The notes under the pieces: generated by a model
The model's input: only the letters and a program-made list of their open reading frames with translations
Databases searched by the model: none
Told to the model about the DNA's origin: nothing
Position numbers and translations under genes: made by a program
Assembly: GCF_019655435.1 (NCBI RefSeq)
Contig: NZ_BPFH01000003.1
Location: 496,001 to 560,000 of the forward strand
Reading direction: 5' to 3'
Length of the DNA: 64,000 bases
From: Jannaschia pagri
GTDB lineage: Bacteria > Pseudomonadota > Alphaproteobacteria > Rhodobacterales > Rhodobacteraceae
Shown here: piece after piece, positions 20,614-30,387 of the stretch
Position numbering within the stretch: the stretch's first letter is position 1
How the letters are laid out: each line of letters starts with the position of its first letter

Positions 20614-21176
20614 CCGATCGAGAGATGGTCACCGTGGCAAGCCGCGCGGCATTGCGGCGTTGGCTAGCCGACCATCATGAACAAGTCGATGGCATTTGGC
20701 TCGCCACTTACAAGAAACACCATGCCGACCATCTGCCCTGGATCGAGGCGGTGGAGGAGTTGCTCTGTTGGGGATGGGTCGATGCGGTCGTGCGGCGGGT
20801 GGATGACGACCGGTCGGCCCATTTGGTCGCGCCGCGCAAGGTGACCTCCGCTTGGTCGGCGCTGAACAAAGAGTTGGTCGCCAACGCGCGGGCTACCGGT
20901 GCCATGACCGATGCCGGAGAGGCCAAGATCGCCGCCGCCGAGGCCAATGGCATGTGGGCATTCCTTGATGACGTGGAGGCGGGTGTTGTGCCCGATGACC
21001 TTGCCGCGGCGTTGGGCGATTTGCGGACCGTTTGGGAGGCTTGGCCCCGCAGCGTGACGCGGGGCACTTTGGAATGGATCAAGACCGCGAAGACAGCGCC
21101 CACGCGGGCAAAACGCATCACGGACGTGGTGGAGAGTGCTGCGCAGGGCCTGCGCCCCTCGCCGTTCCGAAGGTAG
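20610..21176 (+). CDS. YdeI/OmpD-associated family protein
   Basis: A 188-residue soluble protein of the YdeI family, identified by [48 protein letters not shown] and the C-terminal [10 protein letters not shown]. YdeI-family proteins have been linked to antimicrobial peptide resistance in some enterobacteria, but the biochemical activity is unknown. The start at 20610 overlaps the rluE stop; upstream in-frame sequence lies over rluE and is ignored. Confidence 0.75.
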   Translation: MTDREMVTVASRAALRRWLADHHEQVDGIWLATYKKHHADHLPWIEAVEELLCWGWVDAVVRRVDDDRSAHLVAPRKVTSAWSALNKELVANARATGAMTDAGEAKIAAAEANGMWAFLDDVEAGVVPDDLAAALGDLRTVWEAWPRSVTRGTLEWIKTAKTAPTRAKRITDVVESAAQGLRPSPFRR

Positions 21177-21211
21177 GGCTCCGTCAGAGCGCCTGCGCCG
21201 ATGCCCGGTGT

Positions 21212-21439
21212 TCACCCTTGCTGCGTGACCCGCGCCACGAGCCGCCGCGCGACGGGCGCCACCACCAGCACCGTCGGAAAGGCCACCGCCCAGGAGGTGA
21301 GCCAGTTGCCCATCCACAGGCCGAACAGGCCGTCGATCAGCCCGGCCGCGCGCAGTGTCGCGATGCCGGAGACGATCAAAGACATGAGACCAGACAGGAT
21401 GAAGCCAAACAGGACGGGGGCGAAGCGGGCAGGGATCAT
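21212..21439 (-). CDS. DUF2798 family small membrane protein
   Basis: A 75-residue protein with two membrane helices: FAPVLFGFILSGLMSLIVSGI, then WLTSWAVAFPTVLVVAPVARRLV. These match the DUF2798 family. I use the ATG at 21439 (MIPARF); the frame is open 51 bases further upstream but that part is arginine-rich and unlike the family. No function is known for the family. Confidence 0.75.
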   Translation of the reverse strand: MIPARFAPVLFGFILSGLMSLIVSGIATLRAAGLIDGLFGLWMGNWLTSWAVAFPTVLVVAPVARRLVARVTQQG

Positions 21440-21471
21440 GGGCGCAGCCTGACAGGTCCGCAGCGCGCGGG

Positions 21472-21615
21472 CTAGGCTGCATCGGCGCACAGGGTCAGCA
21501 CGCTTTCGGCAGAGTTATCTCGTGGTTCGAGCCGGATCGGCGCCGCGCCCCACCGGGGCGAACGGATCATGCAGCCGACCCCGCTTGGGGCCGGTCGTCC
21601 CAGGCCTGCGGACAT
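21472..21615 (-). CDS. Possible 47-residue protein downstream of a CtrA-type box
   Basis: ATG at 21615, stop TAG at 21472. The product includes GCMIRSPRWGAAPIRLEPRD. The frame is open upstream to the CtrA box but has no further start. There is only a weak ribosome-binding site (GGGGT). The composition looks protein-like rather than random, and the gene would precede the DUF2798 gene on the same strand. Could equally be a chance frame or a gene remnant. Confidence 0.25.
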   Translation of the reverse strand: MSAGLGRPAPSGVGCMIRSPRWGAAPIRLEPRDNSAESVLTLCADAA

Positions 21616-21685
21616 GTCGACCCCAAGGGGTCCGTCGGATCCGCCAGTCCAGATATGCGCGCCAGGGGGTTGTCCCGGTGAACGG

Positions 21686-21700
21686 TTAAGGGATGGTTAA
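21686..21700 (-). promoter_or_regulatory. CtrA-type binding box
   Basis: TTAA, seven bases, TTAA; on the minus strand TTAACCATCCCTTAACC, including the favoured TTAACCAT half. It lies in the 343-base gap 21440-21782, which otherwise holds only the possible 47-residue gene. Probable target is transcription to the left, toward 21615 and 21439. Confidence 0.5.
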
Positions 21701-21782
21701 GAAATAGACGCGGCGTGCTGTCCGACGGGTGTCTGGCCTGTGACCGCCAGATCCGGCCAATGACAGCATGGTCATGTCCGGT

Positions 21783-22352
21783 CTACCGGAGCGCGTCTGC
21801 CGCGATGACCGGAAAGAACACCCCGTTGGAGCGGAGACCGAACATACCGCCCTCCTCCTCACCGATCTCCACCAGTCTATAAAAAGACTTGCGGTCGATC
21901 AGGGCCTCTAGCCCCGCCCGGACCTCCACGTAAGGCGCGGGTTCTCCGTCCTCGGCCAGGACAACGCGAATCGGGTGCTCCGGCCCGGCGGTCACGGTCT
22001 CATCCACGTTGGTCAGGAAGGAGATCGCACCGTCCTCAACCTCAAAATCCACGGCGACGAAGGGCGCGTCCTCGACCTGAATCCCGACCTTTTCGACCGG
22101 CGTCACCAGGTACGTCCGGTCCCCCTCGCGCTTCAGAATCGAGGAAAACAGCTTGACCAAACCCGGCCGCCCGATGGGCGTGCCTTCGTGGAACCAGGTG
22201 CCGTCTCGCTTGATGATAATATCGATCTCGCCGCAGTAAGGTGGGTTCCACAGATGTACCGGCGCTGCCCCCCGTTTGCCCTCCTGCGCTGCATTCTTGG
22301 CCGCCGTCAGGAGGGATGTCGCCGAGGGGATCACGGTATGGTGTTCGCTCAT
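21783..22352 (-). CDS. DUF1285 domain-containing protein
   Basis: A 189-residue protein of the DUF1285 family, seen in LWNPPYCGEIDIIIKRDGTWFHEGTPIGR, LVKLFSSILKREGD, YLVTPVEKVGI and DRKSFYRLVE. The family is common in proteobacteria and uncharacterised. I use ATG 22352 (MSEHHTV); an alternative ATG lies 21 bases upstream. It is divergent from the MoxR gene with 70 bases between, an arrangement frequent in alphaproteobacteria. Confidence 0.8.
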   Translation of the reverse strand: MSEHHTVIPSATSLLTAAKNAAQEGKRGAAPVHLWNPPYCGEIDIIIKRDGTWFHEGTPIGRPGLVKLFSSILKREGDRTYLVTPVEKVGIQVEDAPFVAVDFEVEDGAISFLTNVDETVTAGPEHPIRVVLAEDGEPAPYVEVRAGLEALIDRKSFYRLVEIGEEEGGMFGLRSNGVFFPVIAADALR

Positions 22353-22422
22353 TGCCCTTTGCCCTTCTGTCATCCAGCGATACCTATAGACCCAAGATAA
22401 CCCGCGCGGGAGCAAAACAACC

Positions 22423-23454
22423 ATGGATACCACGGGCACTGGGACGCAGGCGGACGCGGATGCGCTTTTGACCGAGATTGAGACCTTGGGCACCCGCCTG
22501 GGCGCGGCGCGGGCAGAGATCGGGACCAAGATTATCGGTCAGCAACAGGTGGTTGACTTGACCCTGGCGGCGATGCTGTCGGGGGGACATGCCTTGCTGA
22601 TGGGCTTGCCGGGGCTGGGCAAGACCCTGTTGGTGGAGACGCTGTCCACGGTCATGGGCCTGAATGGAAACCGCATTCAGTTCACGCCGGATCTGATGCC
22701 CGCCGATATCCTGGGCTCCGAGGTTTTGGAGACCGCCTCCGACGGATCGCGGGCCTTTCGCTACATCGAGGGGCCGATTTTCGCGCAGCTTTTGATGGCC
22801 GATGAGATCAACCGCGCCAGCCCGCGCACCCAATCTGCGCTGCTGCAAGCCATGCAGGAGCGGGAGGTGACCGTCGCCGGTCAGACCCGCAAGCTGCCTG
22901 CGCCGTTCCACGTTTTGGCGACCCAAAACCCCATCGAGCAGGAGGGGACCTATCCCCTGCCCGAGGCGCAACTTGACCGGTTCCTCGTCAAGATCGACGT
23001 GGCCTACCCGGACCGCGCCACTGAGCGTGAGATCATCCTGGCGACCACGGGTGCGGCGCAATCGGCGGTCAAGCCGGTGTTCGATGCGGAGGCACTGATC
23101 GCGGCCCAGGGTGTCGTGCGTCGAATGCCCGTGGGCGATGGCGTGGTGGATAAGATCCTGGATCTTGTGCGGGCGTGCCGCCCCGGAGAGTCCGATGCCC
23201 CCGATGTGGTGCGCAAGCATGTGGCCTGGGGCCCCGGTCCCCGCGCGGCCCAGGCGCTGATGCTGCTCGCAAGGGCTCAGGCCCTGCTGGACGGGCGGCT
23301 GGCCCCCGGCGTGGACGATGTGGCGCGCCTTGCCGCGCCGGTCCTGTCCCACCGGATGGCCCTGTCCTTCGCGGCGCGGGCCGAGGGCATCGTGTTGGAG
23401 GACGTCATCGCCGAGGTCGTTGGCCAAGTCACCGCCATCGACAAGGCGGCCTGA
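22423..23454 (+). CDS. MoxR-family AAA+ ATPase
   Basis: A 343-residue AAA+ chaperone-like ATPase: Walker A GLPGLGKT at about residue 62, Walker B LLMADEINRASPRTQ, sensor 1 VLATQNPIEQEGTYPLPEAQ, arginine finger in LDRF. MoxR proteins work with DUF58 and von Willebrand-type partners, often in envelope stress or cofactor insertion, and here the DUF58 gene follows 3 bases after the stop. First gene of a four-gene operon ending at 29106. Confidence 0.9.
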   Translation: MDTTGTGTQADADALLTEIETLGTRLGAARAEIGTKIIGQQQVVDLTLAAMLSGGHALLMGLPGLGKTLLVETLSTVMGLNGNRIQFTPDLMPADILGSEVLETASDGSRAFRYIEGPIFAQLLMADEINRASPRTQSALLQAMQEREVTVAGQTRKLPAPFHVLATQNPIEQEGTYPLPEAQLDRFLVKIDVAYPDRATEREIILATTGAAQSAVKPVFDAEALIAAQGVVRRMPVGDGVVDKILDLVRACRPGESDAPDVVRKHVAWGPGPRAAQALMLLARAQALLDGRLAPGVDDVARLAAPVLSHRMALSFAARAEGIVLEDVIAEVVGQVTAIDKAA

Positions 23455-23457
23455 CGG

Positions 23458-24342
23458 TTGGACGCCTCGCTCCATACGCCCGCGTCCCTGCGCGCCCGGT
23501 CCGAGGCGGCGGCGGGCGGGCTGCCCGCGCTGCTGATGGGGGCGGAGCGCTTGGCCGCGACGATCCTGCTCGGCGAACATGGCCGCAAGCGGGCGGGCAC
23601 GGGCGATAACTTTTGGCAGTATCGCGCTGCGCAGCCGGGTGATGCGCGTCGGTCCATCGACTGGCGGCAATCGGCGCGAGGGGACGGCCATTACGTGCGC
23701 GAGACGGAGTGGCAGGCCGCGCAGAGCCTCATGCTCTGGGTCGATGATGCCGCCTCCATGCGGTTTGCGGCGCAGGGCCGTCCGTCGAAACTGCGCCGGG
23801 CGCAGACGCTGGCCCTCGCTCTGGCGGTTCTGACGATCAAAGCCGGGGAGCGTGCGGGCCTCGCGCAACTGCCCGAGCCGCCGCGCGGCGGGCGGGGACA
23901 GTTGATCCGCATTGCCGACGCGCTGATGGATGGCGAGGCCAGCGAAGACTACGGCACCCCGCGCCCCCAAGTGATGCCCATGGGCAGCCGTGCAGTGTTC
24001 TTGTCGGACTTCTTGGCCGAACCTGCGGCGCTGACCGAGGCGCTGACCTCCGCCGCCGACCGTGGCGTGACGGGGGTGTTGGTGCAGGTTCTCGATCCGG
24101 AAGAGGAGGCCTTCCCCTACGACGGTCGCACCGTCTTCGAGAGCATGTCCGGCGCGGTCCGGTTCGAGACGCTCAAGGCCGACCGTCTGCGCGAAGACTA
24201 CCTGGCCCGTCTGGCGGACCGCCGCGCAGCCCTGCGCGACCTCTGCGCGCGCACCGGTTGGCGGTTCCAGGTCCACCATACGGATGGTCCGGCTGAGACG
24301 GCGTTGCTGCCCCTCTATACCGCGTTGGAGAAGCGCCGGTGA
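23458..24342 (+). CDS. DUF58 domain-containing protein
   Basis: A 294-residue protein with the DUF58 signature GDNFWQYRAAQPGDARRSIDWRQSARGD followed by a vWA-like fold (LMLWVDDAASM, VFLSDFL). DUF58 proteins are the usual partners of MoxR ATPases. The start is a TTG at 23458 with AAGGCGG upstream; no better start is in frame. Its stop overlaps the next gene (GTGA). Confidence 0.85.
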   Translation: MDASLHTPASLRARSEAAAGGLPALLMGAERLAATILLGEHGRKRAGTGDNFWQYRAAQPGDARRSIDWRQSARGDGHYVRETEWQAAQSLMLWVDDAASMRFAAQGRPSKLRRAQTLALALAVLTIKAGERAGLAQLPEPPRGGRGQLIRIADALMDGEASEDYGTPRPQVMPMGSRAVFLSDFLAEPAALTEALTSAADRGVTGVLVQVLDPEEEAFPYDGRTVFESMSGAVRFETLKADRLREDYLARLADRRAALRDLCARTGWRFQVHHTDGPAETALLPLYTALEKRR

Positions 24343-27044
24343 GCGGTCTGTTCGCCTCGCTCGCGTTTACCACGCCGCTGTTGCTGGCCGCTTTGGTGGC
24401 CCTGCCGATCCTATGGTGGCTGCTGCGCGCGGTGCCGCCCGCACCGATTAAGCGGCGGTTTCCGGGGATCGTCCTGCTGCTGGGTCTTAAGGATGACGAG
24501 AGCCAGACGGCGACCACGCCCTGGTGGTTGTTGGCCCTGCGGATCATTGCCCTGGCCGCTGCGATCATTGGCTTCTCCGGGCCGGTGTTGAACCCGCGCA
24601 CCGGCGCCACGGGGACTGGCCCGCTTCTGATCGTGATGGACGCCAGCTGGGCCAGCGCCCGAGATTGGCCCGCCCGCATGGCGCGGGTGGATGAAATCCT
24701 GCGCGACGCCGCCCGGGCGGGACGTGTGGCCGCTGTCTTGCCGCTCACCGATCCGCTGCCGGAGGACATCCCCTTCCAATCCGCCAATGCCTGGATCGAG
24801 CGCTTGCCGGGTCTCGCCCCCCGTGCCTGGGCCCCGGACTATGGGGGGCTAGAGGCCCTGGACACCCAAGGCGCCGAAGTCGTCTGGATCTCTGACGGGT
24901 TGGAGCGTGACCGCCCCGCCATCGCCGACCGTGTGGTTGAAGGCGACCGTCCGATTCTGGGGTTGACGCCCGCCATCTATGAAGATGGGGAGATCACCCT
25001 GCGCGCGCTTCGCCTGGGCGATACGGGCGCCCGGACGGCGGCGCTGAACGTCATCGGTCCGGCCCCGAATGGCGCGCTGACGCAACTGGCCACGGCGGAG
25101 ATTGCTTTCGATGCCGGTGCCTCAGAGGCGGAGGTCGCCTTGACCCTGCCGCCCGACCTACGCAACCGGGTGCAGCGGTTCGAGATCGCGTCCCAACGGT
25201 CAGCGGGCGCGGTGACCCTGGCGGACGACAGCCTGTCGCGGCGGCAAGTGGCGCTGCTGACAACTGCCGCCGATGAGGCGCAGGACCTGCTATCGCCGCT
25301 CTATTATCTGCGCCGCGCGCTGGAGACGACGACCGACCTGATCGAGGGCGATTTGGAGACGGTCCTGCCCGCCGCGCCCGACGTCCTCGTGTTTGCCGAT
25401 GTGGCGCAATTGTCGCCGTCTGAGGCGGAACAGGTGACCGAATGGGTCGAAGAGGGCGGCTTGCTGCTGCGCTTCGCCGGGCCGCAGGTCGCCGCCTCTG
25501 ATCTGGCGCGGACCGAAGAGGACCCGCTGATGCCAGTGCGCCTGCGCTCGGGCGGGCGGACGGTCGGCGGCGCGCTGAGTTGGGGCGAACCGAAGCAGTT
25601 GCGCCCCTTCGGTGAGGATAGCCCGTTCTTTGGTCTGGCCGTGTCCGATGAGGTCGCGGTCACGTCCCAAGTCATGGCGCAACCGGACCCGAGCTTGGCC
25701 GAACGCTCCATCGCGGCCCTGGCCGATGGCACGCCCCTGGTGACGCGCAAGGCCATGGGGCAGGGGCAGGTTGTGCTGTTTCATGTCACAGCCAATGCCG
25801 AATGGTCGTCCCTGCCGTTGTCGGGATTGTTCGTGCAGATGTTGGAGCGGCTGGCCGTCTCGACCCGACCCGTAGCGCCCTCCGAGGAAGACCTGGCGGG
25901 CACCACCTGGGTGCCGCGCATCGTGCTCGACGGCTTCGGCACCGCGCGCGAGGCGGGGACGCTGGCCGGAGTGGCGGGCGAAGACCTGGTGGACCCGATG
26001 CCCGGCCCCAACGTCCCGCCCGGTGTCTATGAGGGGCCAGCCCAATCCCTGGCCATCAATGTGCTAGGCCGCGATGCCGAATTGGCCCCGGCCACCTGGC
26101 CCGCGACAACACCCGTGGAGGGTTTGACCCAGCAGGAGGAAACCGATCTGATGCCCTATCTGCTGGCTGCGGCTATGATACTCCTGACGCTCGACATCCT
26201 GGCATCGCTTTGGTTGGGGGGGCGTCTGCGGCGCGGCGTTGCCGTTGGGTTGTTGCTGCCCCTCGTGCTCCTGCAGCCGCAGCCTGCGCAGGCTCAGGAG
26301 GGTCCGAATGTCCCGACCGAGGTGGCGCTGGCTTACGTGGTGACGGGGGATGCGCGGGTTGATGAGGTCTCAGAGGCGGGCCTTCGCGGTCTGTCCGACG
26401 TGCTGACCCGCCGCACCTCGGTCGAGCCGGAACCGCCGCGCCCCGTCGATCTGGAAGCCGATGAGTTGGCCTTTTACCCGCTGCTCTATTGGCCCGTGGC
26501 CCAAAGCCAGCCGCTGCCCTCGTCGGAGGCCTATGCCAAGCTGAACCGATACCTACGCGGCGGTGGCATGATCGTGTTCGACACGCGGGATGCGGACATC
26601 GGCGGCTTTGGCACGACCTCGCCCGCGGCCACGCGCCTGCGGGACATGGCCGCGCCGCTCGACATTCCGCCGTTGGAGCCGCTGCCCGCCGACCACGTCA
26701 TGACGCGCAGTTTCTACCTGCTGCAGGACTTTCCCGGTCGCTACAATTCCCGTGACATCTGGGTCGAGGCCAGCCCCAATGTCGAGCAGGTTGAGGGGAT
26801 GCCGTTCCGTAACTTAAACGATGGTGTTACGCCCGTTGTGATTGGCGCCAACGATTGGGCGGCGGCTTGGGCGGTCGATGCCTCAGGGCGGCCTATGTTG
26901 CCGGTGGGGCGCGGGTTTGCAGGCGAACAACAGCGCGAGATCGCCTACCGCTTTGGCGTCAATCTGGTGATGCACGTGCTGTCTGGGAACTACAAATCCG
27001 ATCAGGTGCATGTGCCCGCCCTGCTGGACCGGTTGGGGAACTGA
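24339..27044 (+). CDS. DUF4159 domain-containing membrane protein (BatA N-terminal)
   Basis: A 901-residue protein. Residues 1-85 are the BatA/aerotolerance N-terminal region with two helices (TPLLLAALVALPILWWLL). A vWA-like region follows, then GATase-like segments (VLVFADVAQLSPSEAEQVTEWVEEGGLLLRF) and two further membrane helices near 605-650. The C-terminal DUF4159 domain runs from about 680 (YVVTGDARVDE..LRGLSDVL, FYPLLYWPV, FDTRDADIGG). Start GTG 24339. It acts at the inner membrane with MoxR and DUF58; the exact role is unknown. Confidence 0.85.
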   Translation: MSGLFASLAFTTPLLLAALVALPILWWLLRAVPPAPIKRRFPGIVLLLGLKDDESQTATTPWWLLALRIIALAAAIIGFSGPVLNPRTGATGTGPLLIVMDASWASARDWPARMARVDEILRDAARAGRVAAVLPLTDPLPEDIPFQSANAWIERLPGLAPRAWAPDYGGLEALDTQGAEVVWISDGLERDRPAIADRVVEGDRPILGLTPAIYEDGEITLRALRLGDTGARTAALNVIGPAPNGALTQLATAEIAFDAGASEAEVALTLPPDLRNRVQRFEIASQRSAGAVTLADDSLSRRQVALLTTAADEAQDLLSPLYYLRRALETTTDLIEGDLETVLPAAPDVLVFADVAQLSPSEAEQVTEWVEEGGLLLRFAGPQVAASDLARTEEDPLMPVRLRSGGRTVGGALSWGEPKQLRPFGEDSPFFGLAVSDEVAVTSQVMAQPDPSLAERSIAALADGTPLVTRKAMGQGQVVLFHVTANAEWSSLPLSGLFVQMLERLAVSTRPVAPSEEDLAGTTWVPRIVLDGFGTAREAGTLAGVAGEDLVDPMPGPNVPPGVYEGPAQSLAINVLGRDAELAPATWPATTPVEGLTQQEETDLMPYLLAAAMILLTLDILASLWLGGRLRRGVAVGLLLPLVLLQPQPAQAQEGPNVPTEVALAYVVTGDARVDEVSEAGLRGLSDVLTRRTSVEPEPPRPVDLEADELAFYPLLYWPVAQSQPLPSSEAYAKLNRYLRGGGMIVFDTRDADIGGFGTTSPAATRLRDMAAPLDIPPLEPLPADHVMTRSFYLLQDFPGRYNSRDIWVEASPNVEQVEGMPFRNLNDGVTPVVIGANDWAAAWAVDASGRPMLPVGRGFAGEQQREIAYRFGVNLVMHVLSGNYKSDQVHVPALLDRLGN

Positions 27045-27045
27045 C

Positions 27046-29106
27046 ATGGCGCGCGAGATCCTCTTCGACCCGATGTTTCCGCTGTGGCTGATCTTTGGTC
27101 TGGCGGGCGTGGCCCTGGTGCTTTGCGTGCTTGCGGCTTTGCGCGGGTTGCCCGGCTGGTGGCTGCGCGCGCTGTCGGTGGTGGCGCTGGCCCTGGCGCT
27201 GGCGGACCCCTCCTTGCAGACCGAGGAGCGGGAGCCTTTGTCCGACATCCTGCTGCTGGCTGTGGATGAAAGCGCGAGCCAGGGTCTGTCGGATCGGCCC
27301 GCCCAGACGGAGGCCGCTTTGGCCGACCTGACCCAGCAGGCAGAGGCCGATGGCCTAGACCTGCGCGTCACCCGCGTGGGCGATGCCGAGGGCGATGGTG
27401 GAACTCAGGTGATGACGGCGCTCTCGGCCCTCCTGGCCGAGGTGCCGCGCGACCGGGTGGCGGGTGCCGTCGTGATCTCAGACGGGCAAATCCACGATGC
27501 GGACCTTGCGCCTGATCTGCCCGCGCCTTTGCACCTGTTGCGCACGGGACGGGACACGGATTGGGACCGGCGGTTGATCGTCTCGAACGCCCCCGCCTTC
27601 GCCATCCTGGATGAGGAGTTCACGATCACCCTGCGGATCGAGGATCAGGGCGCCGTGCCCGCCGCCCTGGGGGAAGAGGCCGAGGTCATCATCGCCGTCG
27701 ATGGCGGCCAGCCCCGGGCCTATCTCATCCCCGTGGGCGAAGACCTGGACCTTCCCGTTACGCTGCCCCATGGCGGTTTGAATGTGATCGAATTTCGGGT
27801 GCCCCAGGCCGAGGGCGAGTTGACCGATCGTAACAACGCCGCCGTCATCCAGATCAACGGGGTGCGCGACCGTTTGCAGGTTCTGCTCGTTTCAGGCGAG
27901 CCGCATCCCGGTCAGCGGACTTGGCGCAACCTGCTCAAGGCAGACAGTTCCGTGGATCTGGTGCATTTCACCATTCTGCGCCCGCCCGGCAAACAGGATG
28001 GGGTGCGCCAAGACGAGTTGTCCCTGATCGCTTTCCCCACGCGGGAGCTGTTCTTCGATAAGATCGATGAGTTCGACCTGATCATCTTTGACCGCTACCA
28101 GCGACGCGGGATCCTGCCGTCGATCTATCTGGAAAACGTGCGCAGCTACGTGGATCGCGGCGGCGCGCTTTTGGTGGCGGCTGGCCCGGATTTTGCCAGC
28201 GCAGACAGCATCTATCGCTCTCCCCTCGCGCCGATTTTGCCCGGGGAGCCGACGGCCATCGTCATGGAGGAGCCCTATACACCGACCGTCTCTGACCTGG
28301 GCGCCAAACACCCGGTGACCGAAGGGCTGCCCGATGGCTATGGCCTGGACGGGGCGCCCTGGGGCCGTTGGTTCCGGCAGATCCAATTGGCCGCTGGGGA
28401 TCAGGCGGATGTGGTCATGACCGGGGTGGAGGCGGAGCCCCTGCTGATACTGGACCGTGTCAAGGCTGGGCGGGTGGCCTTGCTCGGGTCGGACCACGTC
28501 TGGCTTTGGGACCGGGGATACGAGGGCGGTGGCCCCCAGGCGGAGTTGCTGCGGCGACTGGCCCATTGGTTGATGGCCGAGCCTGAGTTGGAAGAGGAAG
28601 CCCTGATCGCCGCCGCCATCGGCCAAGAGGTTACGGTCACCCGAAGAACCCTGGGCGATGCGCCAGAGACCGTGACGGTGACCAGTCCTGACGGGACGGA
28701 GCAAGTGCTGCCCCTGACCGAAGAGGCGCCGGGCCGTTTCACCGCTCGGTTTGTGGGGGAGATGCAGGGTCTCTATCGTTTGACCGAAGGGGCGCGTCAG
28801 GCCGTTATCGGCTTGGGACCCGCCGCGCCACGGGAGTTCGTGGAGACCATCGCCACAGACGCACCGTTAGCCTCTGCCGTGGAAGCGCGCCGTGGCGGAT
28901 CGGTCGCGCTGGAGGACGGCGCTCCGGACCTGCGGCAGGTGCGCGAGGGGCGCGCGGCTGCTGGGCGTGGGTGGATCGGATGGACGCCGCGCAATGCTTA
29001 CCTGACGGCGGATGTGCGCGTGACTTCCCTGGTGCCCGCGTGGATGTTCCTGCTTCTGGCGGCGGGACTGGCAACGCTCGCCTGGCTGCGCGAAGGGCGA
29101 TCGTAG
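27046..29106 (+). CDS. Membrane protein with vWA/GATase-like domains, MoxR cluster
   Basis: A 686-residue protein with N-terminal helices (PMFPLWLIFGLAGVALVLCVL; WWLRALSVVALALALA), a periplasmic vWA-like region (ILLLAVDESASQGL, GAVVISDGQIHD), and a glutamine-amidotransferase-like part (LQVLLVSGEPHPGQRTWRNLL, DRGGALLVAAGP). A final helix (VPAWMFLLLAAGLATLAWL) anchors the C terminus. It is the usual last member of alphaproteobacterial MoxR/DUF58/DUF4159 operons. ATG 27046 is chosen; the frame extends upstream inside the preceding gene. Function unknown. Confidence 0.8.
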   Translation: MAREILFDPMFPLWLIFGLAGVALVLCVLAALRGLPGWWLRALSVVALALALADPSLQTEEREPLSDILLLAVDESASQGLSDRPAQTEAALADLTQQAEADGLDLRVTRVGDAEGDGGTQVMTALSALLAEVPRDRVAGAVVISDGQIHDADLAPDLPAPLHLLRTGRDTDWDRRLIVSNAPAFAILDEEFTITLRIEDQGAVPAALGEEAEVIIAVDGGQPRAYLIPVGEDLDLPVTLPHGGLNVIEFRVPQAEGELTDRNNAAVIQINGVRDRLQVLLVSGEPHPGQRTWRNLLKADSSVDLVHFTILRPPGKQDGVRQDELSLIAFPTRELFFDKIDEFDLIIFDRYQRRGILPSIYLENVRSYVDRGGALLVAAGPDFASADSIYRSPLAPILPGEPTAIVMEEPYTPTVSDLGAKHPVTEGLPDGYGLDGAPWGRWFRQIQLAAGDQADVVMTGVEAEPLLILDRVKAGRVALLGSDHVWLWDRGYEGGGPQAELLRRLAHWLMAEPELEEEALIAAAIGQEVTVTRRTLGDAPETVTVTSPDGTEQVLPLTEEAPGRFTARFVGEMQGLYRLTEGARQAVIGLGPAAPREFVETIATDAPLASAVEARRGGSVALEDGAPDLRQVREGRAAAGRGWIGWTPRNAYLTADVRVTSLVPAWMFLLLAAGLATLAWLREGRS

Positions 29107-29132
29107 GAAAAAGTCTTTCAGAAGACTTTTTC
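29107..29132 (+). terminator. Rho-independent terminator of the MoxR operon
   Basis: GAAAAAGTCTT, loop TCAG, AAGACTTTTTC: a perfect 11-bp stem directly after the stop codon with T-rich 3' side, and A-rich 5' side so it could act in both directions. 29133-29338 carries no gene; it should hold the promoter of the TRAP operon. Confidence 0.85.
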
Positions 29133-29338
29133 TCCCCCACCTTCGCGTGCGCCCTGGTCGAAGGACGACGTCGTTCCCCGGACAGGATCGGGTCTCGCAT
29201 ACACCTCCACGCCGCGTAACAAATTCGACCGCGCGGTTGGCTTTTCATTTTGCAATGGGCTGTCATGTATGCTTCGCTCCGCCCCAAGGGGCCGGAGGAG
29301 CAACGCGCGCCCCATGTCATTCAGGGAGGATTGACCAA

Positions 29339-30367
29339 ATGCTGACCCGTCGCTCGCTATCTGCGCTGTTGGGCGCAACAGCCCTATCACTGGCCGCACT
29401 GCCGGCCTTGGCCCAGGATGTGACACTGAAACTGCATCAGTTTCTGCCCGCACAGGCTAATGTGCCCAAGCTGATCCTCGACGTCTGGGCCGATTCCATC
29501 GAGGCGGCCTCAGACGGTCGGATCGAGGTGGAGCGCTATCCGTCCATGCAGTTGGGAGGGCGCCCGCCCGAGCTGATGGACCAGGTTATCGATGGCGTGG
29601 CCGATGTGGTCTGGACGGTGGTTGGCTACACGCCGGGCCGCTTCCCCTCGACCGAGGTGTTCGAACTGCCCTTCATGGTGACCGATGCCCGCGCGGCCTC
29701 GGCGGCCTATTGGCAGATGTACGAAGCCCACATGCAGGAGGAGTTTGCCGACGTCCATATCCTGGGCACCTGGGTCCATGGCCCCGGCATGATCCACGCA
29801 AACCAAGAGATCACGACGCCAGACGACATGCAGGGCGTCAAAATCCGAGGGGCGACCCGTCAGGTGAACACCCTGCTAGAGACGCTGGGCGCCACGCCCG
29901 TGGGTATGCCCGTGCCGGCGATCCCCGAGGCTCTGTCCAAGGGTGTGATCGACGGCACAACGATTCCCTGGGAGGTCACCGGCGCCCTGAAGGTTCCGGA
30001 ATTGGTGGACTACCACACCGAATTCGAGGGCGCGCATTTCTACAACGTGACCTTCGTTCTGGCCATGAACAAGGGGGTCTATGACGGTCTGCCGGACGAC
30101 TTGAAGGCGGTTGTGGACGAAAACTCGGGCCTGGAGTTCTCGGTCTTTGCGGGCGGCACGCAGTCTGACGCCGACGGTCCGTCGCGCGAAGCGGCCTTGG
30201 ACAACGGAAATGAGATCGTCACGGTGTCCGAAGAGGCCGCCGAGGCTTGGCGTGTCGCTGCGCAACCGGTCTACGACAAGTGGCTGGCCGAGATGACGGA
30301 GTTGGGCATTGACGGCCAAGCGCTGATTGATGAGGCCCGTCAGTTGATGGCCGACTACGAGGGCTGA
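29339..30367 (+). CDS. dctP: TRAP transporter substrate-binding protein, DctP family
   Basis: A 342-residue periplasmic solute receptor. Twin-arginine-like/Sec signal MLTRRSLSALLGATALSLAALPALA is cut before QDVTLKLHQFLP. The DctP fold is shown by LGGRPPELMDQVIDGVADVVW, the conserved KIRGATRQVNTLLETLGATPVGMP with its ligand-binding arginine, and GVIDGTTIPWE. Start ATG 29339 is preceded by GGGAGGA. Context (idonate/gluconate enzymes downstream) suggests an aldonic or related acid as ligand; this is inference. Confidence 0.9.
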   Translation: MLTRRSLSALLGATALSLAALPALAQDVTLKLHQFLPAQANVPKLILDVWADSIEAASDGRIEVERYPSMQLGGRPPELMDQVIDGVADVVWTVVGYTPGRFPSTEVFELPFMVTDARAASAAYWQMYEAHMQEEFADVHILGTWVHGPGMIHANQEITTPDDMQGVKIRGATRQVNTLLETLGATPVGMPVPAIPEALSKGVIDGTTIPWEVTGALKVPELVDYHTEFEGAHFYNVTFVLAMNKGVYDGLPDDLKAVVDENSGLEFSVFAGGTQSDADGPSREAALDNGNEIVTVSEEAAEAWRVAAQPVYDKWLAEMTELGIDGQALIDEARQLMADYEG

Positions 30368-30387
30368 TAAGGCCTGCACGTAACGGG

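Noticed and set aside
22384-24279. 631-codon minus-strand open frame opposite the MoxR and DUF58 genes
   Set aside because: Spans two real genes and their junction; no protein-like features.
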